This document shows positions 45,381-56,770 of a stretch of 64,000 nucleotides of DNA, in pieces (the stretch's first letter is position 1; each line of letters begins with the position of its first letter). The stretch comes from Paramarasmius palmivorus (lineage: Eukaryota; Basidiomycota; Agaricomycetes; Agaricales; Marasmiaceae): NCBI GenBank assembly GCA_037176845.1, contig JAYKXP010000005.1, forward strand, positions 248,001 to 312,000, in the 5' to 3' direction. Both the position numbers and the translations under genes were made by a program. The notes under the pieces are model-generated. The model was not told where the DNA came from and searched no databases. It worked only from the letters and a program-made list of their open reading frames with translations.

Positions 45381-46248
45381 ATGATCCCCACTCCTCGCCT
45401 ATCTCATCTGTCTGCGGAGGATTTCGATCTCGTGTACGAGCCTGCGGGTAAGTTGTCAACTAGCTCTGTGGATATTATTTTGCTAATTTTACTGCAGAGG
45501 ATACATTTATTCTACTTGATGCATTAGAACAAGATGCCGAGGACTTGAGGTCCATGATTCCATCAACCTGTCTAGAAATCGGGCAAGCATTCTCGATATC
45601 TTGCCTCGGTCTATACTGAGACCGAGACTTAGCTCTGGATCTGGCTGTGTATCTGCTTTTATTGGCCAAATACTGGGTGCATCTTCAACGCGTAAGCACC
45701 CAGAGTATCTTCACCCGACCATCTCTGATTTCCGGATAGTGTACCTTTGCACCGACATAAACCCTCATGCATGTAAATGCACTCACAGAACTGGCATTGA
45801 AAACAAGGTAACATTCCTTCTGTCAACTCCAATCACAACTCAGTTATATGTCCTTCGACAGATTCCATTAAACCCAATCAACGCCTCTTTCGCTTTGCCC
45901 TTTCATTCAAGACTTGCCCATGCCATAGACGTCATCCTTTTCAATCCCCCTTACGTTCCTACGATCATCTCAGAAGTCTCCGAAGCCCAAGACATTAAAG
46001 GGATTGCGGGGTCATGGGCTGGTGGTTCTGATGGCATGCAAGTCACTAATCGCTTCCTCGAAATGGTGGCAGACCTGCTGTCGCCCAGGGGTCGCTTCTA
46101 CCTCGTAGCGGTCAAGGAGAACAACATACCTGAGATTCAGCATCGGATGTTGAATACCTACGGTTTGAAAAGCACAATTGTCCTGTCACGTCGAGCTGGT
46201 CGCGAGCATCTTTCTGTAATCCGTTTCACCCGAATGAGTAGTTCCTGA
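45381..46248 (+). CDS. MTQ2: MTQ2, eRF1 glutamine methyltransferase catalytic subunit
   Basis: Five exons: 45381-45447, 45498-45582, 45633-45691, 45740-45807, 45862-46248 (221 aa). The start MIPTPRLSHLSAEDFDLVYE and EPAEDTFILLDALE are diagnostic for Mtq2/HemK2. The SAM site is LEIGSGSGCVSAF, the acidic ribose contact is CTDINPHA and the catalytic NPPY motif is FNPPYVPT. With Trm112 the enzyme methylates the GGQ glutamine of release factor eRF1. The second intron (45583-45632) has a GC donor (GCAAGC). The length matches the family. Confidence 0.95.
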
Positions 46249-46473
46249 TATAAAGATAGCATTCCTATTCATACAAACTAAGCTACCACACAGAAAGGTA
46301 TTTGGGGAATCCATATAACAGGCAAGTTAAAAAAGAGTCCTAGGTTAACTTGTACGAGTCCACGCGACCCGTATTCTTGTCTTTGTCCATGCAAATTTTG
46401 AGGGACGACAGCAGATGAAACAGAAAGAATGAAAGCAAAGCAGTAAAGTAAGAAAAGATAACGAGAGAAACAA

Positions 46474-49400
46474 CTAATCATCGTGCTCCTGCCCAGGTCT
46501 CTTCCCTCTCAAGCTAAATCTCGAGGGGGACGGACTCGACATGGACATCGTCCTGTCAATCCTCTCTCCACTACCCGAACTCATCGAGCCCTGTCTTCCA
46601 AACTTGATCGATGGATCATACTCAATCCTCAACCTCACCAATCCGTTTCCATTATGCAACTCCACCGAAACCTCGGCCGCGGATATCTGCTCGGAATTCA
46701 AATGTCTCCACAAATCCACCTCACCGTCACCCAACAATTCATCCTTCCTCAACGTCTTGTGGTCGTGTACCCATACATAGATCTTGGGCGTCAACGGGCT
46801 CGCGGCAAATGAGAAGGACTCGTTCCACTCGGGGTTCGCGGTCTTGCCAACATGCTTCGTCTTGGATTCCTTGTCACCGACACGGACAACAGCGTATGGT
46901 TTGGCATCCCCTTGTGCAAGGTCCTTGCCGTCCATAACGGTCACACGAAGAGTACCTGGCTCGTTACCACCAGGACTACCACGTTCATGCGCAGCAATAG
47001 GGAAAGCTTCCGGCGCGACAGCATGACTAGCCTGTCCACTAGGTATCTCATCATGCTCAATCACCTCTTCCTTGTCACCTCTCTTGAAAACGCTCGTCAC
47101 ACCATGGAATACACCCTTGCCAGCCTGCACCGGTAGCCCACCGATTTGCGTCATCGCACGGCCCGCAGACGAGAATGTGGAAGTCTTTTGTCGGGTCTTG
47201 ACGATGATCTCGGGTTGGAAGAGTAACCGTAGACGGATGCGTCCCTTTTGACCGTGCTTCTCGAGGGTAAGAGGAAGTGTGAGCTCGGATGCTTGGAAGG
47301 GTTCAATGGCGGCCAAATCGATGAGTTCGGTATTTCCAAGAGGATCAGGACGCCCGACTTGGTCCCAGTCATAAACTTCGCAGTAAAACTCCGCATGTAC
47401 TCGGGATGGGACGGACATGGTGAAGTCCTCGTTCCAATCTGGATTGAGAGTCTTCTTGATTGTCTCAGACTTGTGAACTCTCTGTCCGTTGAGGACGAAT
47501 ACCACATAGGGATCGGACTTGCCGCTCCTGTCTGCTGCTCGGAGGTCTCGCCCATCAAGGAGAGTGACGCGAAGAAGACCTTGGTCTGCAGACTAGTTAG
47601 TCACTATGTTGAGCAATGAACGGCGATAACTCACTGTTAATACTCTCTCTCGGTTCTAGCTTGACAGGAACGGGTACATATCGACTCTCCACAACTATTG
47701 TGCTGGCATTCTTCTCCTCATGATCCATCAATGTGAAGCTCTGGGGTCCATCCAAAGTACTCTTCAAGAAGCTCTTGGCATCACCTTTCCACTCTGCAAT
47801 GATGTCGTCCTTTTCGCCTTCAGCAGCCTCATTGAGACGTAACCAGACCTGGGCAATCCTTGTCAGCAAAGCCCATAAGCAGGGAAACAACACTTACCTG
47901 ACCAAAGTCCAACTCCTTGATGAACCCTTCACCCACATACTCCCACTGAGCTTTACGACTCTGGGCTTTCTGTGTACTGAAGCAAGGCCAATAGCCATCA
48001 TCCAACAACAGCTCCAACCTAGCCTTCTTGTGGAGATTCCCTGAAATGACATTGACCACCAACACGCCCGATTGTTGACCTAACAGCTCCTCGCTGCTCA
48101 TTTCTACACCATTCTCCTCTTCATCCTTCTTACTAGTTCCGCTGCTCTTGCTTGTCCCATTGGTCTCGGCGGTGTGCACACTTTCCGCGTTCGTTCCCGT
48201 TGACTGTGTCGAATATGTAGTATCCGTACTCTTCGCATTCTTCTTATGTCCGTGTCTCTTGATCGTCACACCTTCCGGAACACCTTCATCGTCACTAGTC
48301 GAAGTCGTTGAGAAACTCTTGACGCTCGCCGATCCATCTCCCTTCCACTGAACGACACCACCAGTCTCATCCGTATGTGAAGAAGCATTGACGCCGGCAG
48401 ATCCAGCAACACCTCCTGCACCTCTTCCAAAGACGATATCACTCACACCACCGTCTTCGGATTCCTTGAACTTGACGTTACGGAGGTTAAGGGCAGGGAT
48501 GAACTCAGCAGTGTAGTGCAGTTGACCCTTGAATGAGTTACCCTTATCAAGGCGGATGGGATCTTGGGCATTACGAACTCCAGTAGATTTGTAAGGGTAT
48601 GAAGCGCTCTCGGGTGATTTGTCTTCTTCGGCCAAGTCGGCGACCAGAAGTTCGACGGAACCAAGGGAGCGATCTCTCGTAAGGTGTTGGTAGTCCATAC
48701 ACTCGAGGAAGAGACTTTCCTTGAGGGAGTGCACTGGGACGTAGAGGATCTGGTCCCATACCGGGTTGAGGTCTAAATGGCTAAGTCAGTGATTCGTCAA
48801 AGATCTCGAAATTGGCATGCTTACTGTTGTTAACAACCTCCGTCCTTCCCTTGGTCACATTCGCAACCTGCACCCTGACATACGGGTCACTCTTTCCTCC
48901 GAGAGCAGCCTCCACATTCTTGACGTCCGTTGCCCTGTCCAGCCACAATCTAACAACTCCAATAGGCTTCTTGTAATCGTTCGCGCCATGTAGACTACCA
49001 GCCATGTCAACGGGCTTCCACTCGGCACTGACCCTGATCTTGCCCGACTTGCAGTTAGAAAGTGGGAACCAATCACGACCTGCCTCAGACTTGAACAAGA
49101 GGAGATCCTCAAGTCTGACAGACATGTACCCAATAACAGGGTCTCTGAGGAAGTCCCGGTCGTCGATGACTTTGATGGTGATAACCGAACCGGCCTTGTT
49201 CGCGCACAAAAACTCGTGTGAAGACTCCCACACAGGCGAAAGTGTATGTTTGAAGTGCTTCGTCGTATGGATCGCTTGTTTCGGGTTCGATCCCAAAAAG
49301 ACCTTTGCCAGAGGGTTGAGATCTCCGGATAAGGATTTCGACGCGTCAAGGTCCTTGGCTTGATGAATGGTGAGCCTGACGATTCCTACAGACGTATCTG

Positions 49401-51358
49401 GAGGCTCCTCGCCGCCTTCCGGATCCTTCTTCAAGACTGGGTAATACGAGATGTCATATCTCAACTCGCCCCTGTCTTTCCCATCCAACAACAGCGGGGA
49501 AACGACATTCTCGTGGGTAGCATCATCCTGCAACTGTTCCAGAGCAAAGGTCGCAGTACCGAGAAGCGAATCTTTGCGGTGGTCGTTATAATCATAAAGA
49601 CTAAAGACGATGTTCTCCGTGAGGTTGTTGATGAGGATAAACTTGGTCTCCATCCATGTCGGGTTGTACGTGTTGTGTTTGTATCGGGTGTAAGCAAGGT
49701 CAACACGTCCTTCAATGCTGATAGCGACGTAGGGATCAGGGGTTCCGCCACCGATCTTGGTGCCTTTGATACCGCGGGCGGAGTGAATGACGATCTGGAC
49801 AACACCAACAGCTGCGTCGAGGGCTTCGCCGCTAAGCAACTGTTCAAGATTGAGGGTGAACACGTTGGGGTGATACATCATTGGGCTGAGCGTCGCGTGG
49901 GTCATTTCGCGTATGAAAGATGACAAGCCTGGAATATTAGCCACGTCGAAACCGAATGTTTCGCCTCCAATAGGTTTGAGGACGTAGTCGATGACGGGCT
50001 TTTCCATGAAACTCAAGTCGACGATCTAAAGCGGCAATTAGCTACCGTCCATGGCACGCTAGATAAGCCAAGCGAAAAGAAGACACACCTGAACGTGCGG
50101 GAAATTACTCATGAGCTTCATTCTAACCCTGATTCTCCCGCTAAATGTGATATCCTCAAGCAGGACAGGCATCGCAGCCGTAGCCAACCCTTTACCCACT
50201 CTAATTGACAGAACGATCTTTGGATTGACCTTTGTCGCCAATTGTTTCTGAGTGAGATCTCCTACTTCATTTGGGGTAAAGTTTAACGCCCAGTCCATCA
50301 TGACGATATCGTCGTCTGTGCGCTCGAATGTCCATACGCGGTCGATGCGAGGTGCTTTGGTTCCGAGTGTGAATTCTGTGAAAATAATGAGCTGCATGAG
50401 CAAACATAATGTCGTGAAACAACTCACCGCTCAACCTTAAAGAGTCCAAAAACGGCGGGCAGTTGCTACTTAAAACCTGATCCACGCTACTAATGATCGT
50501 TGTACTCAGTACCGGTTCGTAGATCAACCAAAACCTCGACAGGAAATTGTTCAACCATTCTGCGCTCTCGTACACCTCCGGTTTCCTGCCCACATCGTGT
50601 TTCTCGTCAGGGTTATTTTTCAACAACTGTGTCTTGACGAGTTCACGTTGCATATCATCTCTGGCGCGACGTCTGAAACGCTTGACGGATGTGGAGTAAT
50701 ACGTAGCGCAAAATGCCAACACGATGAGAATCCAACCGATACCGAGATGAAAACGTGTGAGGAAATGGGTAACGAGGACAGAGAAGACGATGATGCCTGC
50801 GTTGTGCCACCATTCGCCATAGAACTGTTCTGTGAGAAAGAGTTCTAGAACGTGTCTGTCGGCTTCTTGTTCGGGTGTGATAGCAGAGTCGGTGGTTGCC
50901 ACTTTTTTGTCGAGACCAGCATGTTGACGCCAGCCGACGACATACCAGTCGGGGATTTCTGGTGCTTTGGATTGGGGTATGGCACCTGGGGGTTCGGGGG
51001 TAGCCAAGTCGGCGTCGTCTTGTGCAGGTGAGGTTTCACCGTTGACTTGTAGCTTTGGAGCGCCACCTTCTGCGTCAGAGTCTGAGATTGTGATGGTGGG
51101 TAAGACTGCGGGTGCACCGGTGTCGATGGGTACCTCTGCAAGAAGAAAAAAGCCAGTCAGTGAGCTAGAATGTTGATAGACGTGGGCTTCGTACGCACCC
51201 TTTCCGCCAGCATCACCAGCACCATTTGCACCGTTTTCCTTTGGCACAATACTCTTTAGCTGATCCCTTGCTTTGCCAGCAGCAGCAGCCTTCTGCTGAG
51301 GGGTCGCATCTGGATCGAATGTATGGGTAGGGGGAGCACGAGAGTTGACGTCCCCCAT
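46474..51358 (-). CDS. Tricalbin-like tethering protein (SMP domain plus five C2 domains)
   Basis: Seven exons: 51358-51199, 51135-50428, 50375-50089, 50025-48825, 48772-47898, 47848-47635, 47585-46474 (1518 aa). A membrane hairpin lies near residues 160-205 (IIVFSVLVTHFLTRFHLG, GWILIVLAFCATYY). The SMP lipid-transfer domain starts with ESAEWLNNFLSRFWLIYEP and includes DWALNFTPNE and GLSSFIREMTHATLSPMM. C2 domains begin at VGVVQIVIHSARGIKG, VGIVRLTIHQAKDLDAS, IGVVRLWLDRATDVKN, QGLLRVTLLDGRDLRA and PGTLRVTVMDGKDLAQ. Several keep SDPYV-type calcium-site Asp residues. A Ser/Thr-rich linker separates the third and fourth C2. Tricalbins join ER and plasma membrane and move lipids. It is the largest gene in the window and is complete. 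Confidence 0.94.
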
Positions 51359-51963
51359 GGAGAGAAAGTTTGGAAGAGGAAGAAAGGAAGGTGATGGTGG
51401 TGATGATGATGGTAAGGTTGTAAGGTAGAATGAGTGGAGGGAGAGTGGGGGCTGTCTTGGCTATGGCTGTTGTTCGCGTCAGTGGCACGGGTTGTGCGGA
51501 TACCACTTGGGATAGTGACATCACTGCAAGCTAGACATGCGTTGACAGGGCGCCTGACATGCGCCCCATTTCTCAGCGTCGCACAAGGGGTCGCATCAGA
51601 AAAAAGTAATATATTATACATCATTCGAATACCATTCGAATATCATATCAATATAAAAAAACGTGGGTATCGGTGAGCACTAGTACTACAGGAAGAATTT
51701 TTCCAGTCAGAGTGACTCTAGGCAGAAGGAATGGATGCTCGACATTTTGACTGCAGCGCGGGTCTTGTGGTTGTCCTATGGAGGCGGTGATTGGGAAATT
51801 CTATTTTTTTGCGAAAACTGGGTCATCCTGATACATGATAAGCAGAACGATAATACCAGCTCATGGCAGCCTGGTTGAAGTTCTATGCCTGCTATAGCTC
51901 ACTGTCATTTGACCGTATGTAGCGCCCAACACCTGGTCCTCTGCACGTAACTTCCATCATCCC
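51359..51963. other. Divergent upstream region of tricalbin and an F-box gene
   Basis: About 600 bp, partly AT-rich near 51600-51660. The sequence just upstream of the tricalbin start is rich in short polypyrimidine runs on the minus strand. No gene is supported. Confidence 0.5.
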
Positions 51964-53875
51964 ATGTCATTCGCACGTCTTCCGAACGAGATAATCGAAG
52001 GAATTGCTCACGAGGTTTGTCAATGTCCGATGCTCTCGTTCTCTCCATAATCGACTATCTTTACACAGCTAGATTCCGGTAGAGACATCAAAAACCTCCG
52101 ACTTGTCAATAAGCAACTTGATCATGCTGCTTCCTTGGTTCTATGGACAACCAAGCCAGTAGTGGTCAGCATTGACAAGAACAGTTTTAAAGATGCCATT
52201 GCAATGCTCCAGGAACTCCCAAATACACCCCGCGTCACAAAAAGTGTACGAGCGCTGATTTTCAAAAGTATTTCCCCTTCATTCAACCCTGAGGGACACA
52301 GGGAGTTCGCAAACTCCGTCGACTCTGCACGGAACGCGCTACGTGTCTCCCGGGAGTGGATTAGGCAAACCAAAGAGGATACCATTGCATCTGAGAGGGT
52401 CAAGGACCTTTTGCCTGGCTTTGTGTCTGCTTTGGTCGGGTTGCGGTCTGTCAGGTACGTTTTCCAGCATACTACCAGCTCCGTTGCGCTCATAGCAGCC
52501 ACTTCCAGGTGGAACATGACACTTGACGACCCAGAATGGGCCTGGCAGGTGGTGATGGAGTGTTCGTCATCTCTTCCGGCCTTGGAGACGCTCAGTGTTA
52601 CATGCCCTGTGCTTCATCGCGGATTGGATACCTTCAATAACCCTCTACACCTCTTTCCACACGGCACGTTGAAGGAAATCACTCTCAACGTAACCGCAAC
52701 GTTCAGCGCGGTACCTTCATCATTCCATACTTTCCTCTCCGAGATTATCCACAATAACCGCAAGCTTGAGGTTATCTCGATCCGAACTTACTACATCGCC
52801 TCATCAGCGTCTTCCGAACCGTTTGCATTCCACACCATCTTTGACAAGCTTCCTTCTTCCTATCCTCTGCCTTTGCGCAAACTCGTCATAAATTTACCAA
52901 AGGTGCAGCTCTCCGCGAAAGTCTTGGAACAAATGAAATCGATTCGTCATCTCGAGCTCACTGAAACGTTGCGAGGACACAACATAGCCCTTGGTGCCGA
53001 CACTCTATGGCCCGCATTGCAGGAAGAACGAATTCACTTACGAACACTTGTTATGAAATCGCGAGTCAACGAGGCATTGATAGACTACCTCGAGTCATTC
53101 TCCAGCTTGGAGGCCATTGACATCAATATTGGATCATCAGGCAACAATAATGACCTTGCGAGGCGCTTCTTCGAAAACGTTATCCCTTTACACAAGGATA
53201 CTTTAAAACATGTTTTCATCAAGCCCATAACAATGAGCTTCTGGGCAATCAACTTTGAGAGGCTTCGAGGCTTCTACTCCTGCAAGAACCTCGTGTCACT
53301 GTCTGTGTGTGTTGACTTTGATGCAGACGAGAATGAGGATTCTGTGGCGAGTTCTTTCTCCTTGTTCCAGTGCAACGCGAACATGGCTCAAGTTCTTTTA
53401 TCCAGACAGCGCTAATCCATTTGTCGGTATCGCTAGAGTCCCTCCGATCGCTGGAGCTAGATTGTACACGCAAAGGGCTGGATGCGTTCTTTCGTATGTC
53501 GCGTGTCTTGGAAGCTCTGCAGAAACAACGGGACGCACGGAAACGACTATATAAGCTGATGCAGAACCTTCGACTTGAAAAGCTCATCAGAGAACCACAT
53601 CCAAAACTACTCGTCAATGTCTTCCAAGCCGGCCCGCCAATGCTCGCAAATCTCCCACAGAACGTGTCAGTAGCTATTCCCAACGAGTGCCACTCTTTCG
53701 GCGTGCAGCGCCATGAGGTCGATGGCACAGTATATTACACGTTTCGTCAATTGAATGATAGCGGTATGTTCCATATTTCATGTGTACTTGTGACTCAGTG
53801 GACTTATTGGAGTATTGTGCAGACGCGGACACCACAGGTGACGCAGCACCGAATGATCAGGATGACAGCCGTTGA
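51964..53875 (+). CDS. F-box protein with LRR-like C-terminal region
   Basis: Four exons: 51964-52014, 52069-53350, 53410-53763, 53823-53875 (579 aa). The F-box is MSFARLPNEIIEGIAHELDS followed by NLRLVNKQLDHAA. The remainder shows irregular leucine-rich segments (LPALETLSVTCPVL, IRHLELTETLRG, FSSLEAIDINIG, LESLRSLELDCTRKGLD). The join at 53350/53410 uses a weak GTTCTT donor, but it is the only one giving the right phase and a 59-bp intron. Without it the frame closes at 53415 and a second frame opens. The C-terminus is short and acidic (DADTTGDAAPNDQDDSR). Confidence 0.75.
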
Positions 53876-54008
53876 AAAGGTCATGTACCTATCACTTGGG
53901 GATAGAGATCTAGTTTGACACAATTATCAAGCGTAATGTATATTCGGTGGCCTCTTAAACGACAGATTGTTGCATTTAGAATATTACACTTTGGCCATGC
54001 GGTTCTGC

Positions 54009-54485
54009 TCAGTTGCACAAAGAAGCCGCCTCACAGACATAGAAATCCGTGAACTGAGCTTGGTCCAATCCAGTAGAGGTGCAGGTATGGACACTGTGAT
54101 CACCTATAGACTCGATCAGCTGTAATGTCCACGCATTCACCATCCTCCACTCACCGTCGGTGCAAGTACCGAGCCTGGTTCCGTCGCCGCCACTCTGGAA
54201 GAACTCCAATCCGCCACCGCTGGGGGGAAAGAAGTTCAGGTTAACCCCGCATACTTCGCCGCTGAATTCCTTGTCGTCTTCGTTATCCCACTGAAGGTTG
54301 GTCTGGGAGTTCAAGAACCCGTTGCAGCCGTAGTCCCGACTGTCTGTGAGGACGCTGTAGATGTCGGGTTCGCCGCCAGCAATGGTCAACGAGCCGATGA
54401 GGAAGTGAAAGCCTCCTGCAAAGACGGCCGGAGCGGGAAGCAGGATGGCTGCAGTAATAGCGGACAAGAACTTTGGCTGGAACAT
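54009..54485 (-). CDS. Small secreted cysteine-containing protein
   Basis: A single exon of 158 aa. The N-terminus MFQPKFLSAITAAILLPAP with VFAGG is a signal peptide. The mature part has six Cys residues (YGCNG, EVCGV, LGTCTDG, VHTCTST, FYVCEAA, SLCN), enough for three disulfides, and no recognised catalytic motif. The protein ends SLCN. Such small secreted proteins are frequent in wood- and plant-associated fungi; a role in host or substrate interaction is possible but not shown. The ATG at 54485 is the one that begins the hydrophobic leader; the open frame upstream is not needed. Confidence 0.75.
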   Translation of the reverse strand: MFQPKFLSAITAAILLPAPAVFAGGFHFLIGSLTIAGGEPDIYSVLTDSRDYGCNGFLNSQTNLQWDNEDDKEFSGEVCGVNLNFFPPSGGGLEFFQSGGDGTRLGTCTDGEWRMVNAWTLQLIESIGDHSVHTCTSTGLDQAQFTDFYVCEAASLCN

Positions 54486-55444
54486 TGTTCTGTGGAAGAG
54501 TACGTCAAGTTGAGTGTTGAGAACAGTCAGAAGCCAACTACTCACAAGTTATCAAGTAGGATGCGAATGCTGATGAATATCTGCATGAGGATACCCACTT
54601 TTTATACTGCGTTAGCAGTTCTCCCACATTGGCGAATTTATCGTGTCTCTCCATTCCTTGAGCTAGCGCAACCGCTCGCAAACCGTCGTTTGAATGCCTC
54701 GCTCGGGAAAGTAGTACATTTGTCATGGACAATAACCACCAGTGAGCCAGGGATACTATGCATGTAACCAGCTATGACGACCTGGGCGAGGATCGTGGAG
54801 TTTTAAAACACTGCCTAGCTTGCAAACGCTGAGAGTCCGACGGTTGCCAAGTCTTTGCCAAAGTCCTGAAGGTAGGCCAGAATCAATAGTGTTGCCGGAA
54901 TGCCCGACTACTTTCATCGGGCGCCCTGCATTTGCTTAGCATGTTGTATAAGAGTATTGAGCTGGGTCGTTAGAGAATTGGACACTTTTGGGACACTTTT
55001 TCGGTAGAGACAAGTTTAAAGGCGCGCCCAGGCCTTGGAGACATCTTGGGAATTTGTTACCCAAAACAGCAGATCACGTGCTAGTTTTACTCTATATATT
55101 AACGTTACGGAGTTGGAAACACCAAAATTTTCACCCTCACCACAGCTGCGCTATCATGCTCAGCAACTCTTTTTCGCTTTCATGGACAAGGGTACTGTCT
55201 TTGGAGAGGTTAGAATGAACTTCTTGGAACCCAATTAAGCCGGAGCGTTTTCCAAATCTTTACCAATGTCTACATTGGTATGGAAAATGCTTGACTATGT
55301 GGTTCAGACAAATATCTTTTGTACAACTAGTATGCGCTATACGACTACACAATGTACTACTAGAAGTCCTTTCGTCAAATAAAATCGTCTCATATCATCC
55401 CTACTATCATCAAGCATGAAGATCAAATACCCTAATCAGTATCA
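54486..55444. other. Intergenic, nearly 1 kb
   Basis: Upstream of the secreted-protein gene and 3' flank of the DUF7702 gene. No protein or RNA gene is recognised. It contains the perfect palindrome at 55261-55280. Confidence 0.5.
55261..55280. repeat. Perfect 8-bp inverted repeat with 4-nt spacer
   Basis: TACCAATG and CATTGGTA flank TCTA. Each arm holds a CCAAT/ATTGG box, so it is a paired CCAAT element as well as a possible hairpin. Confidence 0.5.
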
Positions 55445-56400
55445 TTAATAGCGTCGACGACGCCGCATGAGCAGCGTGCTCGAAAGAAGAAAGATTCCTC
55501 CAGCGATGAATTCCATCACAAGTCCCATAACAAGGTAAAAGATGTAATCTCCAGTGACTGAGTTGAACTGTGCGAGAGTAGGATTGGAAGAAAGTTGTGT
55601 GCCGTCCTGATCTGCAGACGACCAGGCATCCAAGATTCCGTATGCAACACGCACTCCCAGCGCCAGTAGGCCAAATGTTATACCCCCGAGAAGCTAAAAG
55701 GGAGGCTATTGAGTCCATGAAGAGCAGGTAGATGTTGAGTTGGACGTACGTTGACCCTATGTCTTTTCATGTAGTACCTGTAGCTCCAACACTTTACTGC
55801 TACTAGCATGATTAACAACCATGTCCCCCCATAAACACAAGCTGCTACGCGTCGTAATATCATTCCAACATGCGCATTTGGATTGACATGAGTTCCCAGA
55901 AGCTGCCCTGCGACACTTAAGCCCATCGCGATGATTGCAAAGATGGCTACGACGCGAAAGTACAAAGTCATTCGTCTGTATTCGCTGTACTGGTGCTGTC
56001 CGCTGCATTGCATAAAGTCAGGAATGCAGAGTCGGTGAGTCTAACTGTTACGCACGCTAATCCCAAGAATCCAACTGCAGAAAGAAAGAGGAATGCAACT
56101 CCGGCTGAAAAGAGAACGCGAGTCGATATAGCGAGGTCACGTATACTTGGGGCTGTAGGCGAAGCTAGTTGTATGGCAAGAATGAGTGCACCACCGACGA
56201 TCCTAGCTGTTTCATAGATGATCAACAGATACGGCAAGGACATGGGGGTGAGGCTTACTGAGCGCAAAGAAGAACAGAAAAAAGTATCCTGCATCTTTTC
56301 GAAATGCATGTCTGACAGTCAAGGCGAAGGAGGCAATAAGCACCGGGCCCCAGAAACCTATTGTCGCTGCGGCAATCTTTCCTCGTGTATCCAAAGGCAT
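55445..56400 (-). CDS. Seven-helix membrane protein, DUF7702-like
   Basis: Four exons: 56400-56259, 56206-56056, 56002-55750, 55693-55445 (264 aa). About seven hydrophobic helices are visible, for example IGFWGPVLIASFALTV, YFFLFFFALTARIVGGAL, LFSAGVAFLFLSAVGFLG, VVAIFAIIAMGLSVAG, WLLIMLVAVKCW, GITFGLLALGVRVAYG and YLVMGLVMEFIAGGIF. The ARIVGGAL and YRYYMKRHR contexts fit the fungal DUF7702 family, whose function is unknown. The C-terminus is an Arg cluster (MRRRRRY). A GTGCGT donor at 56055 is needed to keep phase; using the GTAACA three bases further on breaks it. Confidence 0.78.
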
Positions 56401-56770
56401 CTTGGACTGGGGAGTTTAGGTGTCCAATGCGAATAGAAGCAGAAAGAAGTTCAACTTTGATGCATGATGAGTGATCTCATTGGTAGTTGGGTTAAGCTGA
56501 ATTGGGAGTTTGATCCGACCTAAGCGCGAAGTGCCCCCCTCCCGGTCTTGGACAAGAGCTGTGCCTCGTTTGAATGCAAAATCTTTCATGGTGGCCACCA
56601 TACATCATGCTGCGAATTTTGAAGTGAAAAGGGAGATGTAAGAGAGGAGAGGAGGATGTAAAGAGCAAAGAACGAGAGCTGGCCCGGGGTAAATTTGGAT
56701 CGGAGGCACAAGTTTCCCATGCGCCAAAATCTGACCTGAGAGATAAGATAAGAACCTTAAAATTTTTGCC
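56401..56770. other. Divergent promoter region of the DUF7702 gene and LAS1
   Basis: 370 bp between two divergent start codons. Nothing else recognised. Confidence 0.5.

Noticed and set aside
50597..51676. Plus-strand open frames inside the tricalbin gene and its upstream region
   Set aside because: They are antisense shadows or low-complexity; the minus-strand SMP/C2 protein explains the region.
53370..53918. Separate gene in another frame after the F-box/LRR gene
   Set aside because: It begins without an ATG and continues the leucine-rich protein in phase once the 59-bp intron 53351-53409 is removed.
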